Assembly: GCA_022885665.1 (NCBI GenBank) | Contig: JAGQDJ010000219.1 | Span: forward strand, 1-64,000 | Reading direction: 5' to 3' | Length of the DNA stretch: 64,000 bases | Source: Triops longicaudatus | Lineage: Eukaryota > Arthropoda > Branchiopoda > Notostraca > Triopsidae | Shown: positions 53,601 to 64,000 of the stretch, in pieces | How positions within the stretch are numbered: the first letter of the stretch is position 1 | How the letters are laid out: every line of letters starts with the position of its first letter | Notes under the pieces: model-generated | The model's database searches: none | What the model was told of the DNA's origin: nothing | What the model saw: only the letters and a program-made list of their open reading frames with translations | Program-made: the position numbers and the translations under genes

Positions 53601-54477
53601 TGTGATTTCCTCTAAAGTTCAATAAAATCTCGCTATACCGTACATCGCGACGCGCAATACACTTTACTATATTTACTGTTCGTTATGTCAAATGGTTTTT
53701 GCCCAGAACCTTTCAACACCTTCACTTTAGAACTATTTCCAAGTCTTTTTTTCCCCACCGAGCGTCAGCCGTAAGCCGAACCGGCCGAGACCCGCTTCCC
53801 CCGGCGAGACCTGACGGTCGAGTAGCCGCACTCTAGCTCAAGCCAGCATCGAACGTCATCTCCCCGGGAGTTGTGCCACAAACGCGGCGAGCGCATGGAA
53901 ACTCACCCAAAATAGTGCCTCCACCGGTTTGGCCGGCTCCGTACCCCTTCCCCCCGCGAAGTTTTGTCTCCTACATCGGCCTGAAAGGCGACTCGTGTCG
54001 AAGCACTCGAATGAATGCAGCAATGATCAAAAGCTTTTCCGTGTGGATTGAACTTACCTATTGTTGGAGTTTTAAGGGCAATAAAATAATTCTACTTTTT
54101 TAACTTTTTAAGTTTTATTTCCTTATTTACATATCTATTGTTTTAACTTCAGTGTCCATTTTTTTAACAATTTTGTGTATTTTATGCACTACGAAGAATT
54201 AGTAAAAAGTTGCGTACCAAAGAAAGTAGGATTAGTAAAGTTGTGTTAAGTAAAGATTCCTATAGTTATCTTCCTACTGAACGTCTAGTTCACTTACCTA
54301 ATGTAGAAGCGAGGTAATACGTGATTAGCCAATACGGTGCCGGAATCTGCAAAAGGGAAGAAAACTCATTACCGTTAATTAGTCAGCGCGCGTTCTTCGC
54401 CTCCCTTCCACGTATTTATTATATTATTTTCCTATGATAAAGAGGCCGGCTACCCAAAAGGCTCTCTCTCTCTCCAT
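50654..54477 (-). CDS. Secreted protein with two F5/8 type C (discoidin) domains and an F-type-lectin-like domain, 10 exons
   Basis: Likely an extracellular adhesion or recognition protein. Exons: 54477-54454 (tentative), 54346-54298, 53490-53261, 53088-52963, 52870-52732, 52639-52499, 52390-52218, 52122-51930, 51856-51623, 50931-50654. Phases match throughout; 1587 bases, about 528 aa. A hydrophobic leader (YWLITYYLASTL) precedes AEAASSC. Domain 1 (about 33-188) opens SCPRLLG and ends LEFLGC. Domain 2 (about 191-339) has SYPAWDKKPSC, TGWCARKN and ends LIGCPY. A short Cys-rich linker (HGACSPGF) follows. Domain 3 (about 361-528) opens ENLAYGRDTW and ends LCEVMVY, as in fucolectin/tachylectin-4/pentraxin (FTP) domains. 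I cannot find the canonical H-x26-R-x-D-x4-R/K fucose motif intact in domain 3, so sugar binding is uncertain. Exon 1 (MERERAFW, donor gtagcc) is the weakest part. Confidence 0.88.
53740..54015. other. GC- and CpG-rich island in lectin intron 2
   Basis: Sharply more GC-rich than the surroundings, with many CpGs (ccggccgag, cccccggcg, gcggcgagcg). It lies between the signal-peptide exon and the first discoidin exon. It contains a good minus-strand donor (TTTTGG/gtgagt near 53907) and an acceptor (cgcctttcag near 53980), but no exon with both phases needed for insertion. It could be an alternative promoter/first exon or a foreign insert; undecided. Confidence 0.5.
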
Positions 54478-55689
54478 GTGCTGCTGCTAACGAAGTGTAA
54501 TAAAAAAATCAAGCCAAGCCAGCCCGAAGCGCGCAACGCCGTATATTGGAGTTTATAGTCGGAAAAGCAATCCCCGTCCTTTGGGCTATCTTCGATCACA
54601 ATCACATCACCTATCGACCGACCGTCACCTAACAAAAATTCTCATACTTTTTTTTTTGTAACGTGTGCATTCTCCCTAAAACTTCAGGAAATCAAGTTAA
54701 ATTCTTCTTTTCCACCAAGTTTCGTCAAGTCTTTTTTTGGGGGGAGACAGAGTGAAAAAGAACCATGGAAATATCCTTGGAAAGCAACGCTTCCCTAAAA
54801 ATACGTTTTGCAAGGAATCCAAGACTAGGATTTAAGAAAAGCTCGCTTAGTCTTATGGCTTCACAGATTCACAGCCAAAAAGTTGTCTTTCTTTCGCTGT
54901 GCACGTTAATGTGTCGGCACTCTTTTTCTGGACTTCAGTGCTTTCTGTTTTGCTCTTGCTTCAGTGAGAGTACAATTTCTCCTTGCTTAATATATTTCTC
55001 CTTGCTTAGATGCTTAACCAAAACGTATGTCCTGGATCTTTTTCCTTTTCCAGCTTAATTATTTGAAATTAATTTACGGTCGCACAATGATATTTCGAAA
55101 GTAATGACAATTGTTATAGGAATTTGACACAAAAAGACGAAAAAAAAGAGTAAACTAGCTTTAAAAGCCGAAAGACCTACTTCAATTGGTTAAGGAAGCG
55201 TTATAGGTCAGATGTAACACAGCATTAGCGTGAGATTAAGGAATTTAGTCAATAAATTTGATTTTTTTTACTACATGATAGGTCTTTCCTTACACACTTC
55301 TATTGGATGGAATATTTGTACTATTATAGCAAATCCTATAGTGAATAATACAGCACAGTGTTAGTTCCTAGCTGAATTAGTTTCTTTTTACTGCAAACAG
55401 TAAATATGCAACATTTAGCAACAATTCTTGCTAAATGTTACCTGAAAAATAGTAACAGAAATTCGTGTAACTTTCCGAAGGAGCAAAACTACGTTGCCTG
55501 AAAAAGAACATTTAACATCTTCTGCAGCTTACGATGTGTTTAAAAGTATTTTGTAATAATTTTTGGGTACCTACCTAGTAAACGTAAGAACAGAACAAGT
55601 CTTTACTTCAAAGTTCTGATTTTAATTACGACTGCCTCGCGTTATAGTAACGCGCATATCTCGTTTACATGCGTTTTCTTTGTGATATA

Positions 55690-56300
55690 ATTGTAGTTTT
55701 TTATTACATTTTTTTATTGTAGTTTCTTACGTTCACCAGTGTAGGCCGGAGGCTATTACTTGGGTCTTTAGTTCTACAAAATTATAATGTTACCTGTATC
55801 ACGTCTATGCTTCGCCTTCTTACTCACTTTTTACTTTCTATTTCCCGAGATTTTATTCAATGTACTAAAATTACAGTATGAATGTCAAGTCATCTGTACA
55901 ATTGTTTCGTGACTTAATTGTAGAGTTACTAGTGTCTGTAGCTCCGCCCCTCTTTTCCTTTGTATAATCCTAAACTACTATTTGCGGTTTTTACATTAAC
56001 GCAGTTCAACGATAATTTCTATGTAAAATCACCCGCACAAATTCATGTCTTAACTGTAGAGCTTCTTAAAAGCTTGTGTAACTCCGCCTTCTATTTTGTT
56101 CCTTCTTATTATTTTTTATATTTTTTATGCATTGTACTAGTTTCTTTGACTCAACAATTCTTGCTGCAATGCTATTTCGTATGTAAAACTCTATGCAAAA
56201 AAAGCCAGTGCTCTTGAGCTTAATTGTACAGTTAGTTAAAACGTGTCTGGACTTCTCCTTTTATTGTTTTTGTTTTTCTACTTTTCTGCTATCTTCAAAT
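55690..56300. repeat. Degenerate tandem repeat, unit of about 160-190 bp
   Basis: Three or four loosely similar blocks share the series tgtacaat/ttaattgtagag, then gtgtctgtagctccgcc or tgtgtaactccgcc, then a T-rich stretch, then tatgtaaaa. The similarity is weak and its extent approximate. Confidence 0.45.
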
Positions 56301-56837
56301 GACACCTGGCGCGTGAAATAACCTGTACGATTCCTTACTGTGCTTTTAATTGCGTGGACTCGTAAGCGTTTGTCGGCAAGTGAAGTTTTCTGAAGCGGTC
56401 ACGGGGCATCAAAAGATAAAAGATTGGGGGTGGAGGGGGTATGGGGAAGGCGGAGGCGTGGTAATGAGGATTCAAGTGGCCTCCGTTGCGTCTGACACCC
56501 TATGATCACCGGTACAATAGATTGGGCGCAAAAGAAAACCCCGAAAAGCGCCTTGGAGAGCGGGGCAGGCCCATTTGCATAGACTTTACTAGCGATCTTA
56601 TGAGGTTTCACATGGCGCCTACTGAAAAGAATAATAGCACGGTTAGGGAGCACCAGGTATATTCTCTCTTACAGCTCTGCGAACCTTTTAGTGATCCATC
56701 AATCGTGCACCTTTATTGAGTTCCAAACTCGAAACGGTGTACGACTTTTGGGCGTATGTGCGAAAACTGGTCAAATGGAATAAGAAGTATGTGTGTGGGC
56801 TAATTGTTAACATATAAGCCCATGTGTGTGTACAGCC

Positions 56838-56938
56838 AGCTTTAAGAAATTATTCTGGCATTTTAGCTTGAAAGATTATTCTGGCATTTTTGCTTAAGAA
56901 ATTATTCCGGCATTGTTGGTTTAGAAATTATTTTGCAT
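56838..56938. repeat. Short tandem repeat, unit of about 28 bp, four copies
   Basis: Units of the form agaaattattctggcatttt recur near 56844, 56872, 56899 and 56929; the last is incomplete. Confidence 0.8.
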
Positions 56939-57719
56939 AAACCAGGAAGGTTAAGTCTATGCTTTCTATGGTAAGCGTTCTCGACAAATGAATTTGAACA
57001 GCGAATTCCTTTCATATCTGAAAGTCAGGTGGCTGGTCAAAATTTGAATAGCTTTTGTTCGTTAAGGTTACATGTGCACCCAGGGTTTTTCGTAGTCGCC
57101 TGTTAATGTGTAAATCCTCACGTGGGACGGAAAAGGTGCGGAAAGGGAACAGTCAGATTTTCTGTGATAAAGCAACGACTAATAATACATAAGTCACTCA
57201 GCAAGACGCCTAAATCGAAAACCACAAAAGTGTGAAAATTTTGGGCAAGAATTGAGTTCTTAACTTTGTCTAACCTAACTTTCCACTAGCTTCCTATACT
57301 CCAGGTTATGGGCTGAAATCGGTAATATTACGTTCGTCTTAGCAAATTAGGAAAAGATGGAATGGAAAGGGTTGAACCGAAAAGCCCCGTAAAAAAACTT
57401 GAAATTATTTTCATTTGACGTAACTTACGGCTCGAAAGGGAATATCCATGTTTTTCAATGAAAGCAACAATGAAAGTTTTCGTTGTATAGAAAGAACGGG
57501 GAAGCTCAAGAATGAAAACTGAAGTTACACCCCAAAGTCACATGTTGCACTACAAAAAGACAAATCACCACAGTCCTGGAATGCCATCCACTGCTGTATT
57601 TTACAACATGTATGCAAAGTTGTCCACGTTATAAACGTTTGCGAGGAATCGAACGTTTCGGAGTTAGCGTCGCATAACGCCCGTCCGCTCGGGCACAACG
57701 CTGCTGAGCGACTGACTGG

Positions 57720-57743
57720 ATGTTCGGCATGAGAGCCGAACAT
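57720..57743. repeat. Small perfect hairpin
   Basis: atgttcggc and gccgaacat are exact 9-bp inverted arms around a 6-base loop. It sits in a locally GC-richer stretch. Confidence 0.7.
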
Positions 57744-58703
57744 TCCCGCGAGTTCTTGCCATCTACTGGTGCCTTACCACGCCAAAGCCGTGGTAAAGCT
57801 AAAAAAGCCCTCTCACTTTTCTTCTCCTTACTCACGGTCTGTTCGTCCCCAGAGAAGATGTAAAGGCGTGAAAAGCTTCTCGAAAACCTCCTAAGTGCCA
57901 AAGAAGGGATTTCCCCACTATCACACACGCCCCAGTAAAGAAAAAGGGCACCAAAGAAGACACATTCGTGCAATACTCCCATGGTAGGCTGGAATGCTCT
58001 AAATATGCAGGATTGCGTCCCCAGAGACCGATTTACAGCACAGATCGTGAGACAGCTCCGTGAAAGCTAAACAAAAGCCGATTAATGAATGTGAAGATGG
58101 TTCGAAAGCCCAGGACAGTTGAAAAGGGCACCACCCGCAAAGCGAATTCAATTGCGCAGCGTTTGCCCATTATGGCCTTTCTGCTTGTTCCAGTCACCGC
58201 CAGAGTTGTCTGACACATGTAACTTATCTTTTTTTCAGGAAAAAGATGGCGCGCTTAACTGTTTTTCTCCCCCCTTTTATGTACTCGTCCATCGTACTTG
58301 TACCCAAATGTTAAACATTTCTTTCGTAACGTGAATTAACCGAGTTTGCCAAACAACAAACTCATCCAGCGAATTTGGCAATCATCAAACTCATTCTTTA
58401 TGTATCTATTTTTTATATACATACTTTTTCTTACATGTGTATCTCTTTCATGTGTGAGAAACCTGATGGCTCGTGACGTCACGAAGAAGGTAACCCCCAC
58501 GCATTTTTGTAACTCTTTGCACTTTTACGGAGATAAGGATAAGCCAATTGTCGATGCGAGTGTATAAAATCTGTGTTTTCGAATTTTTACTAGCAAAAAA
58601 ATTCCAGTTAGACACTCCTTCGTTTGCAACAAATACAGTAATTTTAACAATCTTTCCGATATCCAAATCAAAACGCAGTCAAAGTCTTTTGGATATAGGT
58701 AAA

Positions 58704-58785
58704 TTCGATGTTCAAATTTACATACTGAACTTCAACCCTTTTCTCGTGTTATAGCTTACGGGTTTTTGGAGGGTAGCGTCAAGGA
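58704..58785 (-). repeat. Conserved-core repeat, single copy, reverse
   Basis: On the minus strand it reads tccaaaaacccgtaagctat, then aacacgagaaaagggttgaa, then the gaacatcgaattt block. Confidence 0.8.
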
Positions 58786-59984
58786 CAGGAAAGTCGCTAC
58801 TTGTTCAAATAAATTTATAGAAGATCGATTTGGCGAATGCAAGACTTAATTTCCTCGTTTGAATGTATGGAAGCATTTTTGGCAGGATGAGTTATCTTGG
58901 GCAAAAAAACTAGCCATCAAATTGCAAAGTTATACATGGACTTTTGTAGCGCTTTTTTGGTTATAATGTGAGCACACCAGATTTGGCAGAGATTCAACAA
59001 CTTGTTTGCAGAGAAAATAGCCAAGAATAATTCGAGTGCGGCTTTGTCCATGTTATACTGTCAAACATTACAATGCACAGTTGCAGCACTAACGTAGGTG
59101 CGAATATTCGAAGCACTGGTGGCGTATTTACCACTAGAAATCTTGGTTTTAGGGAATATATTATTTTAGTCGTAGAACATTATGCTTAGTTTTAAGAATT
59201 CAGAAGTACAGGTAGTAGTGTGCAAATTTTAAAAATTTAGTCTTTAAAATTGAATTAATTTAAATACAGTAATTACGTTAATTGAGATTTTTATTAAGTG
59301 ATAAATACAGCATTATTAAGTACAATATATTAAGTATAGGATAACTGTGTAAAAGTTTTCGTTAACAACAACATTCACGTTGTTTTGCATCCGTTCTTTC
59401 AATGCGCGAATAAATTTTCACTTTTTCTATTTTTTAGAATGAACGCAAACTCTTGTGTATGCAACGCAAAAAGATTAAAAATCATTCTTTTTTTCTAATC
59501 GCAAAAAAACTGCGGAGATAAGGCAAGTAAAGCGATACGCGGAATTTAAGCTAATCTATAATTACTCGGAACCTTTTTTATTTTATTTCGCGTTTTATCG
59601 AACTTTTTATACACGTTTAAATTATTCGCTTCGCCTTTAGCCAAAATCGCATAAATCAAATTCACGCAAAGCGTGACTCATTGCAAATGTGTTGATCGCG
59701 TGTTAATTACTTCATTATAAATCACGACAGCAACGATAAAAGCGCTTTAAGGCATTTCACTTTGTAACTGCTCCTTCTAATTTCTAATTACATTTATTTT
59801 TTAGTTTTTTTTCTACAGTGCAATTTCTGTTTCGAAAAGTCGTTACCATAAAATAATTACAATAAAATTATTCTCATTACCACAAAATAACTAAAGCAAT
59901 AAGAGGCTTAAATTTGTCAAAAAGACAGCATCAATTCAATTCTTTATAGCAAGTAAATCAAAACAAATTTACATCTTTTTGCTT

Positions 59985-60070
59985 GCACGGAAATTCGGTG
60001 TTTAAAATTACCCAGAAAAATTCGACCCTTTTTCCATGTTATAGCTTACGGGTTTTTGGAGGAAAGCGCG
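59985..60070 (-). repeat. Conserved-core repeat, single copy, reverse
   Basis: On the minus strand it reads tccaaaaacccgtaagctat, then aacatggaaaaagggtcgaa, then tgggtaattt. The flanking gcgcgctttcc also resembles the 39390 copy. Confidence 0.8.
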
Positions 60071-61508
60071 TCGTGGTAAAAAAAAGTCGCGAAAACTTAA
60101 AAGAAAAACGAAAAATACGCTTTTTTCAGAATAACCCAACTTTAAAAAAGTATGCAATTTGTAACACTTTTCAAATTCTTTTTTAATAAAACTTCCTTAT
60201 TTAATTTCAATAGAAATGGCAAGGTATTGAAAGTATTGCAGCAATTTAATTCTAGAAAAAAAAATATTTTTTTATACAGTTCGAGTTTTTTTTAAGTTCG
60301 AGTTTTCACATTATGAGGAGTTTGCATAGTCTAACCTAAAACAATAGGCTTTTGTACGCCATTCAACTCTGTTGACCTTTGCTGTCACGCACATCATAAG
60401 GAAAACGTAGGCCTATTTCACACGTATTTGCTTATTATACGTTCCAGGCCTTTACTCTCTCGTTCCGAAAGGCACGAAATTTCACATATGATAACTTTCA
60501 GTTCTTTTTCTTACAAAAAGTCTCGCCCTAAGCTTTAACAACCTCCCAGAGCTCTTCATTATCAGATCAAGCAACTCACGCACTTGGCAATAATAACGTC
60601 TCATTTTTTTTTCTAACACTGTCCAAGGCGGTCAATCGGTAAATAAAAATAAAAAATAAAAAAATCCGATTAGAAAACGAGATTTCGTTTATGTCATGCG
60701 GTGAATAAGGAGCTTCTCTGCATGACTTGGCGATTTTCTTTCACTTTTTTTCCCATTTTGGCTCATGTTGTGAATTTAGCCCCCCAGAAAAGAAAATGGA
60801 AGCTTCTTTTGGCGGCCGTTATTCCAGCAGCGCGAGAGGATCAGAAAAACCGACCCCTGAAAAGTGCAAGAAGTAACGAGGTCAATCCTGGGCAATCCGG
60901 AGGATTGACTTGGATTGCCGCTCACGTTCTCCGCTTTCTCGCTTTAGATGAGAGAGGACATTTCGCGTAAATCTCTAAGCTCCTTCTCACCCAGATCACC
61001 ATTTTTCTTTCCTTTTTTTTTAGTATTTTTCTCGTCGCTTCGAACGCTCTTCCGTAGCCTTGGGCGAAGCAGAGAAGACTGTCTTATTACCAGCTTCACG
61101 TAGAAGAAAAAAAAAAAAAAAAAGGAAAAAAGATTCAAAAAAAGGAAGTTCCATGTCTTTCGGTCACTTTTTCCGTCAATATCCCTTTGAATACACTCAG
61201 GTAAAGCTATTCGTTCCGAGCCACCTGAGCAGCTCAAACATTTGGCTCAGTAGGGGTTTGATAGGCTCGGCTTGACACCGACCACTTTGTATTCTTATTT
61301 CATTTTTCAGATGAGAAAATAATGTTTTGATCCACCGTTTCTGACACTAATAGGCACGTAAGACAGGGGAATTTTACCCCAAAATTAAGAAGGCTTTTTT
61401 TGGGGGAGATTGAGGCGGAATTTATGTGACTGAAATTGAAGGGTTTTGTTGCACGAGCAAACCTTTTTTTTTAAGAGTTTAAACCCACACCGACCCTTTA
61501 AACGACTC

Positions 61509-62770
61509 TTAAAGGGCAATGGACATGAAAAACGTGCTGAGATTTTGAGGAAAGCTTGTAATACACGTTATTCTAAAAAGATTTTGTTGCAGATTTTTCT
61601 GAATTCCACGTGCAAGCTTTAGGCCTTTTCCCGCTACGAAAAGCGTGACGTCACAGGGGTGAATAGAGTGACTGGTTTACACACTGTGCTGCTAGACTTC
61701 CTCTTGTTTATTGAAAGTTTTACTCAGAAAATTGGTCAATAAATTGCCACCAAAGGCGAATAAACATATGGTAAATCTTGTTTTGCCTTGGGGTGTCGCA
61801 ACAGCAGAAAACCGGGCGTAGGAACGCATAGTTTTTCAAATGATTAATGAGGTTTTGCAAGTTCAAAGGACGAGTAGTGCATTGATTGTGGGCAAAACTA
61901 GTTTTCCAACGTATCGAAGCGAGTATATTTTATTTCATATAAGTTTCATCATTTCTTGTAACAAAAAATAAGAATTCTATTCAGTTTACAGTATGTCCCG
62001 ATTGAACGTGGCAAAGACATGCCAAAACTCGAAAAGTACCCGAACAGTGTACTCTTGGATAAATACGCAGAACGAAGTATCTGAAGTAATAAGCTAACAG
62101 TCTTTTCCTGCTGTTGGGAGCGTTTTAGTTTGTCAGTTGCGTTTTCTTCCCACTTCTCGGTGAGTCGCGCTCCCTTCCGAGCTCGACTGCGAAAGCCCAT
62201 AAGCTCTAACATGGGGAAAGGGTCAGAGCTTGCTAGGTAATCTTGAACACGGTATTTGCTTGGATGCTTGTAGTGTCAACGTTGTTTCGATACACAAGAC
62301 ACAAAACACTGTCCTTCTGCTATCTCTTTGGAAGAAAACGGAGCTTCTATCTTCTCGAGTTACCTTTTGGTAGTAAAAACTCAAACACGGCTCAAGTGTG
62401 TCAAAAAGAATCTACCGCGAAACAAGTTAAAATAAAAGCGTTGTCTTTGCCATCCTGAGAAAGCTTATTTGTCGCTAGACCAGGAGACACCTAGTTCGTT
62501 GCATGTTGAGTAGTTGAGGAAAAACTGACGATTTTTATGCCCAAATCACAGGCCTGTAGCGCGTCAAGGCAGCGCGGTTCCACGTTACGCCATCTGGATC
62601 ACGTGACCAAACTGGACCAAGAGCAAAAATCGCCGGCTTGAATTTCAGCTTTCTTATTTCTAAAATATCTTTGTTATTATTTCGCATCCGAGAAAAAGAA
62701 ATATATATCTAGAAACTAAATTTCTTACTCTTACTTATAAAACAAAGTTCTTTTTGATATTTCCCTTTAA
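61509..62770 (-). mobile_element. TTAA-flanked MITE-like element, copy 3 (reverse orientation)
   Basis: This is the best-preserved copy, without an N. TTAA at 61509-61512 is followed by agggcaatggacatgaaaaa. At the other end the sequence reads CCCTTTAA, with TTAA at 62767-62770, giving matching TTAA on both sides of ends that begin AGGG. The interior is collinear in reverse with copies 1 and 2. The core repeat lies at about 62195-62275. No transposase is visible, so it is non-autonomous; the TTAA preference would fit piggyBac-type movement (inference). Confidence 0.8.
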
Positions 62771-64000
62771 GATCCTCAACAATAAAAATTTTAAATGCCT
62801 GTTAATTACTTGAAGCGACTAGCTGTAGTCATCCCTGGAGGAATAATAAGTTAAGTATGTTCTTATATTTCCCATCTGTTGCTTTCATAATATGAACTGG
62901 GGATATTTGAGTAAAAATCTCGCTTTGATAGCTTTTCTTGCGTAACGTGGCAAAATTTTTAATAAAATATTTTTATTTATTTTGTCTATTACTTTTTTAA
63001 GGAAAAATCGAATAAAGCTTCACATTTCTAATCTGCATATGCGTATATGAAGAGAGTTTAGTCACTTAAGCGTTGATCCTTAATTCACTGGTCTTATTGC
63101 GTTCTTATGGTCCATTAAGTCTTTGCGGCATTAGGACGCCGTTGGAGTCTACAAAGGGCCTGTTTAAGGGCATATCGTTTAAGGGGCAATAGCCAAGTAT
63201 ATTACGATACTCCGAAATGTCCCTCTTATGCTTGTTCCCTGTTTCGAATACCAAACAAGTCTCATAAACTGCTAAGAATGGGTTTAAGATCCGAAGAGAA
63301 GTAAAAGCACAGGGAAAGAAAATGTCCGTCACATGGAAATTTATGATCATCAAGATAACCTGGAATTTATCATCCCAACGACAATAGACCCTCCTCACAC
63401 AGGACTTTACCAGTTCTTTACACGAAATATTACCTTGACGTGTGACACTACGGACAACCGGGCACAACCATTCAGCGCCACATGGTGTCCGTTCAAAATC
63501 TTAAAGTCACATTCCTTCTTGTCAAGTACCCGAGATTACCCTTTTACCCCCGCAAAAATCGCCAGAATACAATCTGACGGGTATACCGTCAGCTGGGTTT
63601 TACTGAACGCTCGCACTAGCTTTGAACATTTAGAAAATTTTGAACAATTTTAACAACTTAGAAAATCTACTACTCACCAACTATTTGACACAATGTAGCA
63701 AAATAGGAGTTGTCAGATTCGGTGATGATTAGTCTTTCTTAGAATAGGATGATTAAGCTTTGGTTTTGACACATTTTGTGGCAACAGGATAAAATACGGT
63801 TCCGTTTTGCCGCGTTTGTGGTGTCTTAGAATTTTTATTATAAAAAAAGTAACCGTTCTAGTTAGAAGATAAAATTTTTTAACATAAATATAGTAAAAGA
63901 AGTAGCGCTTCAGTAAATGAAATAAAAACAATGTCAAAACTTTTAAATTCCATGCAAATTCGATGTTCAACATTACCAAGAGAACTTCGACCCTTTTCCT
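62771..64000. other. Noncoding flank with a partial core repeat at the window edge
   Basis: No exon is supported; the 106-aa frame at 63333-63653 (+) is unrecognised. From about 63957 the minus strand carries the conserved core (aggaaaagggtcgaagttct, then a gaacatcgaatttg block), cut by the window end. Confidence 0.6.

Larger units (their letters stand above)
54478..61022. other. Intergenic region upstream of the lectin gene
   Basis: About 6.5 kb with no supported gene. It includes degenerate tandem repeats (55690-56300 and 56840-56940), two minus-strand core repeats (58704 and 59985), a hairpin at 57720-57743 and AT-rich stretches. The 117-aa minus frame at 57629-57982 has no family I recognise. 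Confidence 0.5.

Noticed and set aside
57629..57982. 117-aa minus-strand frame
   Set aside because: No recognisable domain, no supporting splice or promoter signals; length is not exceptional for the locally GC-richer DNA.

Overview
The window looks like nuclear DNA from an invertebrate animal. It is AT-rich and intron-rich, with canonical GT-AG introns from about 53 bp to 10 kb, short exons and a great deal of interspersed repeat. The first gene is a glutamate/histamine/pH-gated-type chloride channel, a Cys-loop clade that expands in protostomes, so an arthropod is my best guess. This is inference from family knowledge, and species was not determined. I found no bacterial-style operons, rRNA, tRNA or CRISPR.

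Three genes can be assembled exon by exon with every splice phase matching. (1) A Cys-loop ligand-gated chloride channel subunit lies on the + strand (2888-33574, 10 exons, 412 aa, complete from signal peptide to M4). (2) Glycogen debranching enzyme (AGL) lies on the - strand (49473-36615, 20 exons, about 1576 aa, complete, with the residues of both active sites present). (3) A secreted lectin-like protein with two F5/8 type C (discoidin) domains followed by one F-type-lectin-like domain lies on the - strand (54477-50654, 10 exons, about 528 aa; only the first 8-codon exon is uncertain). A fourth, weakly supported small gene model on the + strand (34160-36260) sits between the receptor and the convergent AGL gene.

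Layout: 1-2887 is noncoding or upstream DNA. 2888-33574 is the receptor, whose large introns hold a dead non-LTR retrotransposon, two copies of a TTAA-flanked MITE-like element, a degenerate minisatellite, a possible LTR and several duplicated segments. 33575-36614 is the 3' flank plus the doubtful small gene. 36615-49549 is AGL, with an intronic tandem array of about 200-bp units. 49550-50653 is the AGL upstream region. 50654-54477 is the lectin gene. 54478-64000 is mostly noncoding, with a third MITE copy in reverse orientation and one doubtful coding exon.

The most unusual non-gene signal is a conserved core of about 70 bp. It occurs at least 14 times on both strands, in tandem units spaced 200-230 bp, as single copies, and inside all three copies of the TTAA element. 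The two single N bases in the window each separate a perfect direct duplication inside this same element and look like assembly joins. The three genes have no evident shared pathway: an ion channel, a cytosolic glycogen enzyme and a secreted lectin-like protein.
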